From Oligoflexia bacterium (GTDB lineage Bacteria; Bdellovibrionota; UBA1018): a stretch of DNA of 34,088 nt. The position numbers were made by a program, and so were the translations under genes. Positions within the stretch are counted from its first letter, which is position 1; every line of letters starts with the position of its first letter. Positions 6,510 to 15,178 of this stretch are shown piece by piece. The notes beneath the pieces are model-generated. The model was given only the letters and a program-made list of their open reading frames with translations, was not told the origin of the DNA and did not search any database. The stretch lies in NCBI GenBank assembly GCA_023700925.1, contig JAMPXZ010000009.1, forward strand, positions 1 to 34,088, read 5' to 3'.

Positions 6510-7708
6510 TGCAGGACCTGTTTGAACGCCTCGACGATCAGATCGAGCTCACTTCGCTGGATGGTCAGCGGCGGCGCGAGGCGGATCGTCTGATGGTGGG
6601 TCTCCTTGGCGAGGATCCCCAGCTTCATGAGCTTTTCACAGTAAGGTCGCGCCTCTCCCGAGGACTTCTTGATCTCGACCGCGATCATCAGCCCCCTGCC
6701 GCGCACCTCGAGCACGTGCTCGGAGCGGAGTTCGCGGAGCTTGCCCATGAGGTATTCGCCCTGCTGCGTGGACTTCTCGGCGAGCTTCTCGTCGATGATG
6801 ACGTCCATCGAAGCGATGGCGACCGCAGCCCCGAGCGGGTTTCCGCCGAAGGTGCTTCCATGGTCCCCGGGCTTGAAGACGCCCAGCACCTCACGGCTGC
6901 CGACGACCGCCGAGACCGGGTAGACCCCGCCGCCCAGCGCCTTGCCGATGACCACGAGGTCCGGCTTGGCGTTCTGTTCGTGCTGATAGGCGAAGAGTTT
7001 TCCGGTGCGTCCGAGGCCCGTCTGGATCTCGTCGAGGATGAACAGCACGCGGTTCTTCGAGCACAGCTCGCGCGCTTTCTTCAGATAGCCGGCCGGCGGG
7101 ATCAGGATGCCCGCTTCGCCCTGGATCGGCTCGACGAGGAAGGCCACCGTGTTCGGGGTGATTGCGCGCTCGAGCTGCTCGGCGTTGCCGAAGTCGATCA
7201 GCTTGAAGCCCGGGGTGAACGGGCCGAAGCCGTTTCGGTATTGCGGCTCCGAGGAGAAGCTCACGACCGTGGTGGTGCGGCCATGGAAGTTGTCACGGCA
7301 GACGATGATCTCGGCCTGTTCCGCGGGGACGCCTTTGACGTCATAGCCCCACTTGCGTGCGGCCTTGACGGCGGTCTCGACCGCCTCGGCGCCGGTGTTC
7401 ATCGGCAGCGCCATCTCCATCTCGCAGAGCCGGCAAAGCTTCTCGAGCATGGGTCCCATCGTCTCGTTGTGGAAGGCGCGCGAGGTAACCGTGACTTTGG
7501 CCGCCTGGTCGATGAGAGCCTTGAGGATGCGGGGATGGCGGTGGCCCTGGTTCAGTGCCGAATAGGCGCTCAGGCAGTCGAGGTAGCGGTTGCCTTCGAT
7601 ATCCCAGGCCCAGATGCCTTCACCGCGGCTGATCACCACGGGCAGGGGCTTGTAGTTCTTGGCGCTCCACTGTTCGGTGGTGGCGATCACTTCAGTCGTG
7701 TGGCTCAT
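6506..7708 (-). CDS. rocD: Ornithine aminotransferase
   Basis: A 400-residue class III PLP aminotransferase. Landmarks are FHGRTTTVVSFS, LDEIQTGLGRTGK (Asp226/Glu227 region) and VVIGKALGGGVYPVSA, whose Lys256 forms the Schiff base with pyridoxal phosphate. It moves the delta-amino group of ornithine to 2-oxoglutarate, giving glutamate-5-semialdehyde, which feeds proline or glutamate. The start is taken as ATG 7708 with GGAGA about 7 nt upstream; the track's 27-residue extension runs into arginase. It lies 16 bp after the arginase stop and overlaps the UppP-like gene by 4 nt. The enzymes upstream and downstream make ornithine the clear substrate over N-acetylornithine or GABA. Confidence 0.92.
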   Translation of the reverse strand: MSHTTEVIATTEQWSAKNYKPLPVVISRGEGIWAWDIEGNRYLDCLSAYSALNQGHRHPRILKALIDQAAKVTVTSRAFHNETMGPMLEKLCRLCEMEMALPMNTGAEAVETAVKAARKWGYDVKGVPAEQAEIIVCRDNFHGRTTTVVSFSSEPQYRNGFGPFTPGFKLIDFGNAEQLERAITPNTVAFLVEPIQGEAGILIPPAGYLKKARELCSKNRVLFILDEIQTGLGRTGKLFAYQHEQNAKPDLVVIGKALGGGVYPVSAVVGSREVLGVFKPGDHGSTFGGNPLGAAVAIASMDVIIDEKLAEKSTQQGEYLMGKLRELRSEHVLEVRGRGLMIAVEIKKSSGEARPYCEKLMKLGILAKETHHQTIRLAPPLTIQRSELDLIVEAFKQVLQ

Positions 7709-7724
7709 GACGGGCTCTCCAATG

Positions 7725-8735
7725 TCAGTACGTCGGCAAGGGCCTCGCGGGGTTACGCGCGAGGATCTGTTTGCCGAAAAGGCTTTCAACGAGCTCGACG
7801 GCGAGCTCCGCGGTCTTGTTGTGCAGGTCGAACGCGGGATTCAGCTCCACGATGTCGAGCGACCCGAGAAGGCCGGAGTCGTAAATCATCTCCATGCACA
7901 GCTGGGCCTCACGATAGTTCGGGCCGCCGGACACGGTCGTGCCGACCCCGGGGGCGATCATCGGGTCCAGGAAGTCGACGTCGAAGCTCACGTGCAGGTG
8001 GGCATTCTCGGCGCGCGCGAAGTTCAGGGCTTTTTCCATCACGGCCCGCATGCCGATCTCGTCGACCTGCCGCATGTCGAAGACCCGGACCCCGCCTTCG
8101 CGGACCTTGATCTTTTCCACGGCGTCGACCGAGCGGATCCCGATCTGGACGATGCGGGAGGCATCCAGCACGGGGCGGGTGTGCCCGATGTTGAGAAGCT
8201 TCGGGTGCCCGTAGCCGGCGAGCACGGCGGCCGGCATTCCGTGAATGTTCCCCGACGGCGAGGAGTCCGGCGTGTTGAAGTCGGCGTGGGCATCGAGCCA
8301 GAAGACGACGAGCGGCTTGTTCCGTTCGGCGCAGTAGCGCGAAACTCCGGCTACCGAACCGATGGCAAGCGCATGGTCTCCCCCAAGCATGACGGGAAAG
8401 TCGCCAGCCTTCATGCTGTCGTAGATCGCATCGCGCACGCGCTCGCACCAGAAGACAGCCTCATCGAGGTGACGGTAGCCATCCTTGGGTGGAAGCACGG
8501 GGTTCGGCGGTCCTGAAACGTTTCCCTGATCGATCACATGGATGCCGAGCGAGGCGAGCGCATGCTGGATGCCAGCGACGCGGAGTGCCTCGGGACCCAT
8601 GGAGCCGCCGCGGTGGCCAGCGCCGATGTCCGTCGGTGCGCCGATGAGCGCTACCCGGCGGTTGCGGAAGTTTTCGGAAATCCCCTCGGGAGAGGAGGGC
8701 TTCATTACGGGGGTACCGGATGCGGGTGTCATCAT
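7725..8735 (-). CDS. rocF: Arginase
   Basis: A 336-residue ureohydrolase with the three manganese-binding motifs: GGDH (118-121), DAHADFN (148-154) and FDVDFLDP (251-258), plus the GAPTDIGAGHRGGSMGP opening typical of true arginases rather than agmatinases. It splits arginine into ornithine and urea in the cytoplasm. An N-terminal extension of about 20 residues, starting MM, precedes the fold; AAGGA lies about 10 nt before the ATG. First gene of the operon rocF-rocD-uppP-like. A perfect palindrome next to a -10-like element upstream could carry regulation. Confidence 0.95.
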   Translation of the reverse strand: MMTPASGTPVMKPSSPEGISENFRNRRVALIGAPTDIGAGHRGGSMGPEALRVAGIQHALASLGIHVIDQGNVSGPPNPVLPPKDGYRHLDEAVFWCERVRDAIYDSMKAGDFPVMLGGDHALAIGSVAGVSRYCAERNKPLVVFWLDAHADFNTPDSSPSGNIHGMPAAVLAGYGHPKLLNIGHTRPVLDASRIVQIGIRSVDAVEKIKVREGGVRVFDMRQVDEIGMRAVMEKALNFARAENAHLHVSFDVDFLDPMIAPGVGTTVSGGPNYREAQLCMEMIYDSGLLGSLDIVELNPAFDLHNKTAELAVELVESLFGKQILARNPARPLPTY

Positions 8736-8800
8736 AAGATTGAGGTCCTTACGTTAATTTGCGGGCCGTCAGACTGGCAACTGGAAAAGGGCCCAAAAGA

Positions 8801-8818
8801 GCGTTAACGCAGTGTATA
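8801..8818 (-). promoter_or_regulatory. Candidate promoter -10 and operator for the rocFD operon
   Basis: On the minus strand TATACA is followed two bases later by the perfect 10-bp palindrome GCGTTAACGC, which would lie over the transcription start. A good -35 was not found. The site does not resemble known ARG boxes, so the regulator is unknown. Confidence 0.3.
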
Positions 8819-8858
8819 AGGTGCCTGAAAATGATGACTTGCAGCGCAAAATCGCAAT

Positions 8859-9731
8859 TTAAGCGGCGCGGCGTGATCCTACGACCGGGTGGAACGGCAG
8901 AGTCAGGACCGGGCAGGTAGCGTCTTTGAGTACCTTGCGCAGGACCCGTGCTGTATTGAAGTCGCCCCGCCAGGGGATGGCGATGAGGTCGGCGTGTGCC
9001 TTGGTGGACCAGTCGAGGATCTCGTTGGCCGGGTCGCCCAAGGCGAGCACGAGTTGAACGTCGACGGACGCGGGGATCTGCCCCAGCTCGCGCAGCCGCT
9101 CGATGAACTCCTGTTTCCATGCCGGGAACTCGTGCTGAGGCTGGTCCATATATCGGGGGAAGGGTAATGCCTCGTGTTCCGGGAGGAAGCGCTCAGTCGA
9201 GTAGTTTGGCACATGCACTACGAAGAGCGTGCCGCCATTCTGCCTGGCCATCGCGACGGCCGGTTCAATGGCGTAAGCGGTTTCCGCGGTGCTGTCCTGG
9301 GGCACGATGATCTTGCCCGGGCGCCACGCGCCGGGGTCCGCACTCGGAGGCACGAGCAGGATCGGACAGCGCGCTCCCCGCAGGACCTGTTCGGCGAACG
9401 GGCTGAGTCCGCTCTTAGGCCGCGCGCCTTCACTTGAGAACATCGGAACGACGATGACCGACTGAGGGGTTTCTTCCGCCTTGGCAGGCAAGGCGACGCT
9501 CGAGGGGCCTGTGAGCTGCTCCAGGATCGCGCCTTCCATCTCCTCACGGGCAAGCTGCAGCCGCTCGCGGAGGGCTCCCGGGGTTTCGAGCGGTTGAACT
9601 GCTTCTTCCTCGGCGGAATGCACGAGATGCAACGACGCGCCCGAAAGACGGGCCATCGTTCGGGCCCAGGGGACCGCTCTCCGGGAGTCGGCCGAAGCAT
9701 CGATGGGGACGAGGATCTTCTTCATGGTCAT
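8859..9731 (-). CDS. Universal stress protein, two tandem Usp domains
   Basis: A 290-residue protein with two UspA-like domains: the first begins MKKILVPIDASADSRRAVPWA and ends in GARCPILLVPPS, the second begins GKIIVPQDSTAETAYAIEPA and ends in ATCPVLTLPFHP. Usp proteins bind nucleotides and support survival in starvation and stress. The canonical GxxGx9G[ST] ATP loop is not clear in either domain. ATG 9731 overlaps the stop of the HAD-GH65 gene (ATGA), indicating translational coupling; ATG 9725 is the alternative. The upstream part of the track ORF is a shadow of that enzyme. Confidence 0.88.
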   Translation of the reverse strand: MTMKKILVPIDASADSRRAVPWARTMARLSGASLHLVHSAEEEAVQPLETPGALRERLQLAREEMEGAILEQLTGPSSVALPAKAEETPQSVIVVPMFSSEGARPKSGLSPFAEQVLRGARCPILLVPPSADPGAWRPGKIIVPQDSTAETAYAIEPAVAMARQNGGTLFVVHVPNYSTERFLPEHEALPFPRYMDQPQHEFPAWKQEFIERLRELGQIPASVDVQLVLALGDPANEILDWSTKAHADLIAIPWRGDFNTARVLRKVLKDATCPVLTLPFHPVVGSRRAA

Positions 9732-12700
9732 GACGCAATCTCCGAGCGCACCGATTCCTCGCGCCAGGTGGTTTCCTGCGGGGGGAGCGCCCACTTGCGC
9801 GTCTCGCCCGGCGGAACGGTTACGACGGGTGAGGTGCCGATCCGAACCGGCACCTCTTTCCATCCCGACGAGATGATCTCGACCTCGTTCGCCGACAGAT
9901 GCACGGCCAACGGCTGTCCTCGCCACAGCACGTGGAAGCGGAGGTTCGTCCAGGTCCGCGGCAGTCGTGGCGAGAAGGCGACCTCGTCCGCCCGGAGGCT
10001 CATGCCGGCGAACCCAAAGACCACTGCCTGCCAGAGTCCGCCCTGGGCCGCGGCGTGGATGCCCCCGGAGGCGTTCCCCATATTGTTGAACAGGTCGATC
10101 TCCGAGGCCATCTTGAAGTAGCGCAGCGCCGTGTCCATCCGGCCGAGTCGCGCGGCGACCAGCGCGTAGATCGCCGGGCTGAGCGAACTTCCATGGAGGG
10201 TGCGGGCTTCATAATAGTCGAAGCTCTGCTGGCGCTGGTTCTCCGGTATCTGGTCCCAAAGCAGGTGCAGCAGCATCACGATGTCAGCCTGCTTGATGAG
10301 CTGCGTTTTCCCGAGCCGTTCCAGATTCAGGAAGATCCGGAAGTCCGCCCCGCCCGGCTGGTTCTGCGCGGTGGCGGTGAGATTCTCGAGCCCGAAGTAG
10401 CCGTCGAACTGCTCCCAGACGCCGTCGACCTCGCGCGCGCGCGCCAGCTTCTCGGCGATCTCCACCCAGCGTTCCGGCTCACCTGGACGGAGCGCGAGGC
10501 GTTCGGCGGTCGAGCGGACGAGGGAGAGCGCCTCGAGCGCCCGTCGCAGATTCCAGCGCGCCATCTCGTTGGTGAATGCGTTGTCTGAAACGTCTTCATG
10601 GTACTCATCCGGGCCGATGATGGCCCCGAGGTGGTACGCGCCGTCCGGGCCGAGCTTCGCGCGGCTTGCCCAGAATCTGGCTGTTTCGACGAGGATCTCG
10701 ATACCGGGGCCCGCCAGGAAGTCCTCATCGCCCGTGGCAAGGAAGTACTGCCACACCGCATAGGCGACGTCCGCGGTGATGTGATGCTCCTGTTCGCCGG
10801 TCAGGACCCGGATCTTTTCGCCGGTTGGTGAGAGGATGACCGAAGGCGTGGTCTCAAGGCCGGTGTCCGTGGATTCCCACGCATAGAGTGCGCCCTCGAA
10901 GCCGCGATCCCGTGCGTTCTGACGGGCGCCGGGCAAGGTATGGTAGCGGTACAGCAGCAGGCTGCGCGCGAGCTCGGGCGCCGTGCAGGTGAAGAACGGC
11001 AGCATGAAGATCTCGGTGTCCCAGAAGACGTGGCCCAGATAGGAGTTGCCCGTCAGCGCACGGGCGCCGATGGAGACTTTTTCGTCTTCGGGATTGGCGG
11101 CGCTCAGCAGATGGTAGCAGGCGAAACGCACCGCTCTTTGCGCCTGGGCGTCGCCGTCGATTTCGATGTTGCTCATCTGCCAGTGACGTTTCCATTCATC
11201 CAGGTGGGCGCGCACGTTGGCTTGCGTGCCCTGGCGAAGCGAACGTTTGAGGTGGTCGGCGGCCGCGTGCGCGGGTTTCGCCGTTTCCCGGGTCGTGTAT
11301 ACCGCCACCAGGCGGTCGATGCGGTAGGTCCTATCCAGCTCCACGTCGAATTCCCAGTACTCGGCGACGCGGTCATGAACCCGGCTGATCCAGGGAAAAA
11401 ACACTGTTCCATCGTCACGCACCAGCCGGCACGTCGACGCGAAGGCGATTTTTCCCCCGTTCTTGTAGGAGTAAGTCACGACGATCGGGTCGCCAGGAGC
11501 GCGCTCGGGATCGTGGGCGACCTGAGTTCGGGTGGGATAGGGATTCAGGAAGCTCGTGTGCTGGCTCTGATAGAGGTCCACTTCCGCTTCCACCCGCAGC
11601 TTGCCTGAATAGTTCACAGGCTTGAGCTCCACGGACTGCATCAGTAGGTGACGATCCTTGATCGAGGCCAGACGAAAACCACGGAGCGAGGTGATTCGGT
11701 TCTGCGGGTCCTGGTGCTTGAACTCCCGCCAGAACAAACCGCGGCGTAAATCGAGCGTTCGGACGTTGTCGAGAAACGAGCCGTCCGTGATGCCTGAGTC
11801 CTCCTCGCCGAGAAGCTCCACGCGCAAACGCACCCAATCGGGTGCCGCCACGAGCGCGGGCACGGCGTTTTCCGCGGCGGGCATGTCAAAGACGCCGGCA
11901 ATCATGGTACCCGGACCGAGCGCGGAGGGGCGTTCAAAGAGGGTGCCGCGGGTTCCCACGTAGCCGTTGGCGATGGCGAGGAGCGATTCGGTTTCAAGCT
12001 CGCGGGCGGGACTGTGACTGACGGCGCTCACTACCCAGGATGGATCCGTATGCGGGCCGGCGGGCAAGGCCGGCGCGAGCCCTTGCTCGAGCCGGGTGGC
12101 TATGATGTTGAGCAGTTCCAGGAAGCGATCCGGTCCGCCTCCGAAGTGTTCGACGCCGGGGGGGATGCCTCCGGGTTCCGTTCCGACGGAGATGAAGACC
12201 GCTTCGCGGAACTCGGGTGTCTGCATGAGCGAGTCGCTGCCCGGAAATCCCGCTATCGGACCGAACTCGTCTCCGGCCACCAGGATCTCGCTCGGGTCGA
12301 TGCCGTGCTCCCACGCGAGGCGCTGCAGGATCCAGTTCATCGCATCTGATTTGTCCGTCAGGCCGACCTCGATATGCTTGACGTCCGTTGTGATGCGAGG
12401 ATCACTGAGCCCTTTCTCGATCGAGATCCTGCGGGTGAGCTCGAAGGCCCCGCGAAGCCCGTCGCGCAGACCCGCGGCGGCGAGGCGCGCTTCCACGGCC
12501 TTGAGCAGGTTGCCGATCTCCGATTTCGGCGGGTCCGCCCATTCAGGAGTGGGAATGAGGTCGAGTTTCCGGCGATTGAGCCGGTCGGAGACGATGCCGA
12601 TCTCGAGGCCCGCCTTTCCCAGGGTGCGCTGCACCTCGAGCGAGATCGCGGTCAGCGAGTCGTTCTCGGCGGAGGTGGCTTTACGCGACCAAAGAAGTAG

Positions 12701-12985
12701 CGGCGCCCCGGCGCGGGAGTAGCCGTAAACCTCGGAGCCGCGATTGGTGGCGAGGTAAAGTCTATGCCGGAGCTGCGCGGGGACCGCGTTCGCGAACTGA
12801 CGATCCAGATGGCCGCGGTGAGTGCCGGTCACGACGACGACCAGAACACCGAGAGTCAAGAGGCGCTCGATCGCTGCGCGAGCGGCTGCGGCATCGGCGA
12901 GGCGATTGGCGACAGCCGTGCCGTCCCAGTCAAAGGCGATCATCGAGAAACGTCGGGACAACAGCGGATCGGTCTGGGCCATCAT
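9728..12985 (-). CDS. HAD-superfamily phosphatase domain fused to GH65 glycoside phosphorylase/hydrolase
   Basis: A 1085-residue fusion. Residues about 13-270 are a HAD domain: IAFDWDGT (Asp19/Asp21) is motif I, VVVTGT motif II, and AGDEFGP the acidic motif. Residues about 300-1060 are a glycoside hydrolase family 65 protein: RELETESLLAIANGYVGTRG opens the beta-sandwich and IIGPDEYHEDVSDNAFTN in the helical barrel holds the catalytic Glu. GH65 members mostly phosphorolyse trehalose, maltose, kojibiose or nigerose to beta-glucose-1-phosphate; the HAD half resembles sugar phosphatases more than beta-phosphoglucomutase. The start is ATG 12985 (MM); the track's extra 230 residues lie antisense to Hsp20. 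No clear ribosome site. Coupled to the downstream Usp gene and divergent from hsp20. Confidence 0.88.
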   Translation of the reverse strand: MMAQTDPLLSRRFSMIAFDWDGTAVANRLADAAAARAAIERLLTLGVLVVVVTGTHRGHLDRQFANAVPAQLRHRLYLATNRGSEVYGYSRAGAPLLLWSRKATSAENDSLTAISLEVQRTLGKAGLEIGIVSDRLNRRKLDLIPTPEWADPPKSEIGNLLKAVEARLAAAGLRDGLRGAFELTRRISIEKGLSDPRITTDVKHIEVGLTDKSDAMNWILQRLAWEHGIDPSEILVAGDEFGPIAGFPGSDSLMQTPEFREAVFISVGTEPGGIPPGVEHFGGGPDRFLELLNIIATRLEQGLAPALPAGPHTDPSWVVSAVSHSPARELETESLLAIANGYVGTRGTLFERPSALGPGTMIAGVFDMPAAENAVPALVAAPDWVRLRVELLGEEDSGITDGSFLDNVRTLDLRRGLFWREFKHQDPQNRITSLRGFRLASIKDRHLLMQSVELKPVNYSGKLRVEAEVDLYQSQHTSFLNPYPTRTQVAHDPERAPGDPIVVTYSYKNGGKIAFASTCRLVRDDGTVFFPWISRVHDRVAEYWEFDVELDRTYRIDRLVAVYTTRETAKPAHAAADHLKRSLRQGTQANVRAHLDEWKRHWQMSNIEIDGDAQAQRAVRFACYHLLSAANPEDEKVSIGARALTGNSYLGHVFWDTEIFMLPFFTCTAPELARSLLLYRYHTLPGARQNARDRGFEGALYAWESTDTGLETTPSVILSPTGEKIRVLTGEQEHHITADVAYAVWQYFLATGDEDFLAGPGIEILVETARFWASRAKLGPDGAYHLGAIIGPDEYHEDVSDNAFTNEMARWNLRRALEALSLVRSTAERLALRPGEPERWVEIAEKLARAREVDGVWEQFDGYFGLENLTATAQNQPGGADFRIFLNLERLGKTQLIKQADIVMLLHLLWDQIPENQRQQSFDYYEARTLHGSSLSPAIYALVAARLGRMDTALRYFKMASEIDLFNNMGNASGGIHAAAQGGLWQAVVFGFAGMSLRADEVAFSPRLPRTWTNLRFHVLWRGQPLAVHLSANEVEIISSGWKEVPVRIGTSPVVTVPPGETRKWALPPQETTWREESVRSEIAS

Positions 12986-13105
12986 AAGGATGGGTTTGAC
13001 TGTGCAATCAGAACGCCACGGTTCCGAAGCCGCCCGTCCGTAGCAGTTCGATTCTTGCACCCCCGAACCTCTGAACCGAAAATCTACGCGTAAGGAGAGA
13101 TACCC

Positions 13106-13645
13106 ATGCCAAATCGAAGTGGTTTGCCCGAAATGTGGAGCGGGACCTGGACCCCGATGCGTGAGCTGACGAGGATGCAGCGTCGGCTCGACCAGCTCCT
13201 GGATGACACCGGATTCGCGCCCCAGGGTAGCGAGGAAGCGGGAATGATGCGCGAGTTCGCCCCGCCCTGCGACGTGCGTGAGGTTGAGGATCACATCGTG
13301 GTGAGTTTCGATATGCCGGGAGTACGGCGCGAGGACCTGCGGGTCGAGGTGCTGGACAACCAGCTCGTCGTCACGGGCGAAAAGCATAGCGAAAGGCACG
13401 AGAAAGAAGGCCGCAGCTTCACCCGCGAGCGTCACTACGGGACGTTCCGCCGCGCGCTGACATTGCCTGCGGGCATTAGCCCCGAGCGGGTCGAGGCGCG
13501 CTACGAGAACGGCGTTCTTCAGATCGCCTTCCCGAAGATGGAGGAAACGCGTTCCAAGAGCATTCCCATCCAGGAGCGGAAGGGTGGGATTCTGGAGCGG
13601 CTCGCCTCCACGATGAGGGACCGGAAGTCCGATAAGGTCGCCTGA
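13106..13645 (+). CDS. Small heat-shock protein (Hsp20/alpha-crystallin family)
   Basis: A 179-residue protein with an N-terminal variable arm, an alpha-crystallin domain from about residue 50 (PPCDVREVEDHIVVSFDMPGV) to about 145 (ARYENGVLQIAFPK, the conserved A-x-x-x-n-GvL motif), then a tail with the SIPIQ segment, an IxI-type oligomerisation motif. It is an ATP-independent holdase. A strong AAGGAGAGA lies before the ATG. No sigma32 site is evident in the 120-bp gap shared with the HAD-GH65 gene. An intrinsic terminator follows. Confidence 0.93.
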   Translation: MPNRSGLPEMWSGTWTPMRELTRMQRRLDQLLDDTGFAPQGSEEAGMMREFAPPCDVREVEDHIVVSFDMPGVRREDLRVEVLDNQLVVTGEKHSERHEKEGRSFTRERHYGTFRRALTLPAGISPERVEARYENGVLQIAFPKMEETRSKSIPIQERKGGILERLASTMRDRKSDKVA

Positions 13646-13659
13646 CGGTTCAGCGCTGT

Positions 13660-13692
13660 GCCGGCCCGGCCTCATTGCCGGGTCGGCTCTTT
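13660..13692 (+). terminator. Intrinsic terminator after hsp20
   Basis: GCCGGCCCGGC-CTCATT-GCCGGGTCGGC forms an 11-bp stem with one wobble pair, followed by the short T-rich TCTTTG, 14 nt after the stop codon. The stem is strong and the U-tract weak. Confidence 0.7.
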
Positions 13693-13756
13693 GTAAGCAC
13701 CCCAGAGGGGCCCCGGAAGAGTAATGCTCGCTCTCCGCGCGGCCCGGGCTACGTCC

Positions 13757-14767
13757 TCACGCGGCCCGCAGCGTCGGCTTCCGACCTGTCTGGCGCGCGG
13801 GCTTGGCGAAAGCCAGGCGTGAACGGATCGTCCAGACCGGGCAGGGCGCGCGGCGAATCACCTGGCGCGAGACGCTGCCGAGGAGCGCGGAGCTGAGGCG
13901 GCCGCTTTCGGCTTCGAGCGCGATGAGGCCGATTCGCCGTTTCCGAACTTCGCGAAGTACCGCCTCGGCGACTGGCTCGACCTTTTCGCTCAAGACGAGT
14001 TGGACCGTGACGCCCTCGGCTCTCGCCATCGCCGCCATCCGGTCGAGCTGCTGCCGGGCCGACTCGCGAAGATCGTCGAGCGGAAACCCTTTTGACGGGA
14101 ATCTCCCGAGCGGGCCATGAGGATAGGAGGCCAGCTCCGACAACGTCACGAGCGTGCTGATCGTGGGCAGGACGTGAAGCAGGGTCAGCTCCGAACGGAG
14201 CTCCTTGGCCAGGTCGATGACCTCACGCAGGGCCCTTCGCGAATAAGGGCCGAAATCCGTCGCGAAGAGTATCCGGTTGAACGCCGTGCGTCTGGTGCCC
14301 GCGGGACTCACGCTGATCACCGGTACCGCGGAGCGGAGCAGCAGTGCCTCGGTGAAGCTTCCGAGGAAGAAGCGCCCGAGTCCTTTTCGCGCATGTGTCT
14401 CACAGAAGATCGCGAGCGCTCCCGAGCGTGACGCGTAGTCGGCGAGCTCCTGGGCGCGGAGGACCGTGGACTGGGTGTCCACGAAGAGCCCCATCGGCTT
14501 GGCCATGGGCGGGGCATCGAGCTTGCGGAGAAGGCGATCGACGCGGCTCTCGATCGCGGTGCGCGAGGCCGGGATGCTCTCGAGCCACGGGCTCCCGGAG
14601 GGACCCAGCTCCATGATCCTGCCGTAAACGTAGGCGGGCTGGACCTCGGCATGAAGCGATTCGGCGACCGCGTGCACTTTGCGCAGGCTGGCCTGCTGCA
14701 GTCGTGTTTCGCTGGAGAGCGGGTCCAGCGCCCAGATGACCATGCGACGTCTTTCAGATGTTCTCAT
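13757..14767 (-). CDS. Universal stress protein, two-domain (second copy in the cluster)
   Basis: A 336-residue protein with a divergent N-terminal Usp-like domain (MVIWALDPLSSETRLQQASL to SAVPVISVSPAG) and a better conserved C-terminal Usp domain (NRILFATDFGPYSRRALREVIDLA to GSVSRQVIRRAPCPVWTIR). The GSVSRQVIRRAPCPV stretch matches the ATP-binding end of Usp domains. Role: stress survival, partner unknown. ATG 14767 is preferred over the track start at 14821; ATG 14743 is an alternative, and neither has a strong ribosome site. It is divergent from the DUF1540 gene and faces hsp20. Confidence 0.85.
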   Translation of the reverse strand: MRTSERRRMVIWALDPLSSETRLQQASLRKVHAVAESLHAEVQPAYVYGRIMELGPSGSPWLESIPASRTAIESRVDRLLRKLDAPPMAKPMGLFVDTQSTVLRAQELADYASRSGALAIFCETHARKGLGRFFLGSFTEALLLRSAVPVISVSPAGTRRTAFNRILFATDFGPYSRRALREVIDLAKELRSELTLLHVLPTISTLVTLSELASYPHGPLGRFPSKGFPLDDLRESARQQLDRMAAMARAEGVTVQLVLSEKVEPVAEAVLREVRKRRIGLIALEAESGRLSSALLGSVSRQVIRRAPCPVWTIRSRLAFAKPARQTGRKPTLRAA

Positions 14768-14869
14768 CGGATTTCCGGATTGCACGCCCGGTGCCAGGGC
14801 ATTGCCGGAGACGCCCGGCACGATCTCTGCTTTCTCCTTTGCCGCCGAACCCTATTCAGGAGAGAGCTG

Positions 14870-15178
14870 ATGCCTAAAGTGACCCTTGAGATGCCGCCAG
14901 TCGCCAAGTGCTCGGTGGATTCCTGCGCCTATAACGTATCCCAGAAATGCCATGCCAAGGCGATCACCGTGGGCGACGGCCAGTCTCCCGGCTGTGACAC
15001 CTTCTTCACCGCGAACGCCCATAGTCGTGAAAAGCAGCGGATCGCGGGCGTCGGCGCCTGCAAGGTGTCGGGATGCCGCTTCAACGATGACTTCGAGTGC
15101 AATGCCGGAGCGATCGAGGTCGGCCGAACCGGGTCCGATGTGCGCTGCCTGAGTTTTTCGCCCAGGCAGACGCCTTAG
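14870..15178 (+). CDS. DUF1540 domain protein, two Cys motifs
   Basis: A 102-residue protein with two copies of a small cysteine motif: KCSVDSCAYNVSQKCHAKAI with Cys14/Cys19/Cys27, a central GCDTFF, and ACKVSGCRFNDDFECNAGAI, each followed by a short beta strand. This is the DUF1540 pattern, probably metal-binding, of unknown function. The track start at 14651 is too long; ATG 14870 has AGGAGA 8 nt upstream. It is divergent from the second Usp gene and its stop overlaps the convergent trmO stop (TTAG). Confidence 0.85.
   Translation: MPKVTLEMPPVAKCSVDSCAYNVSQKCHAKAITVGDGQSPGCDTFFTANAHSREKQRIAGVGACKVSGCRFNDDFECNAGAIEVGRTGSDVRCLSFSPRQTP

Noticed and set aside
6509-8110. 533-codon plus-strand ORF
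   Set aside because: It lies antisense to rocD/rocF, whose motifs are unmistakable. Its composition (Arg/Asp/Leu-rich without domains) is that of a GC-rich shadow frame.
12986-13675. N-terminal extension of the HAD-GH65 ORF in the track
   Set aside because: It runs antisense through hsp20, has no domain, and ATG 12985 lies just before the HAD motif.
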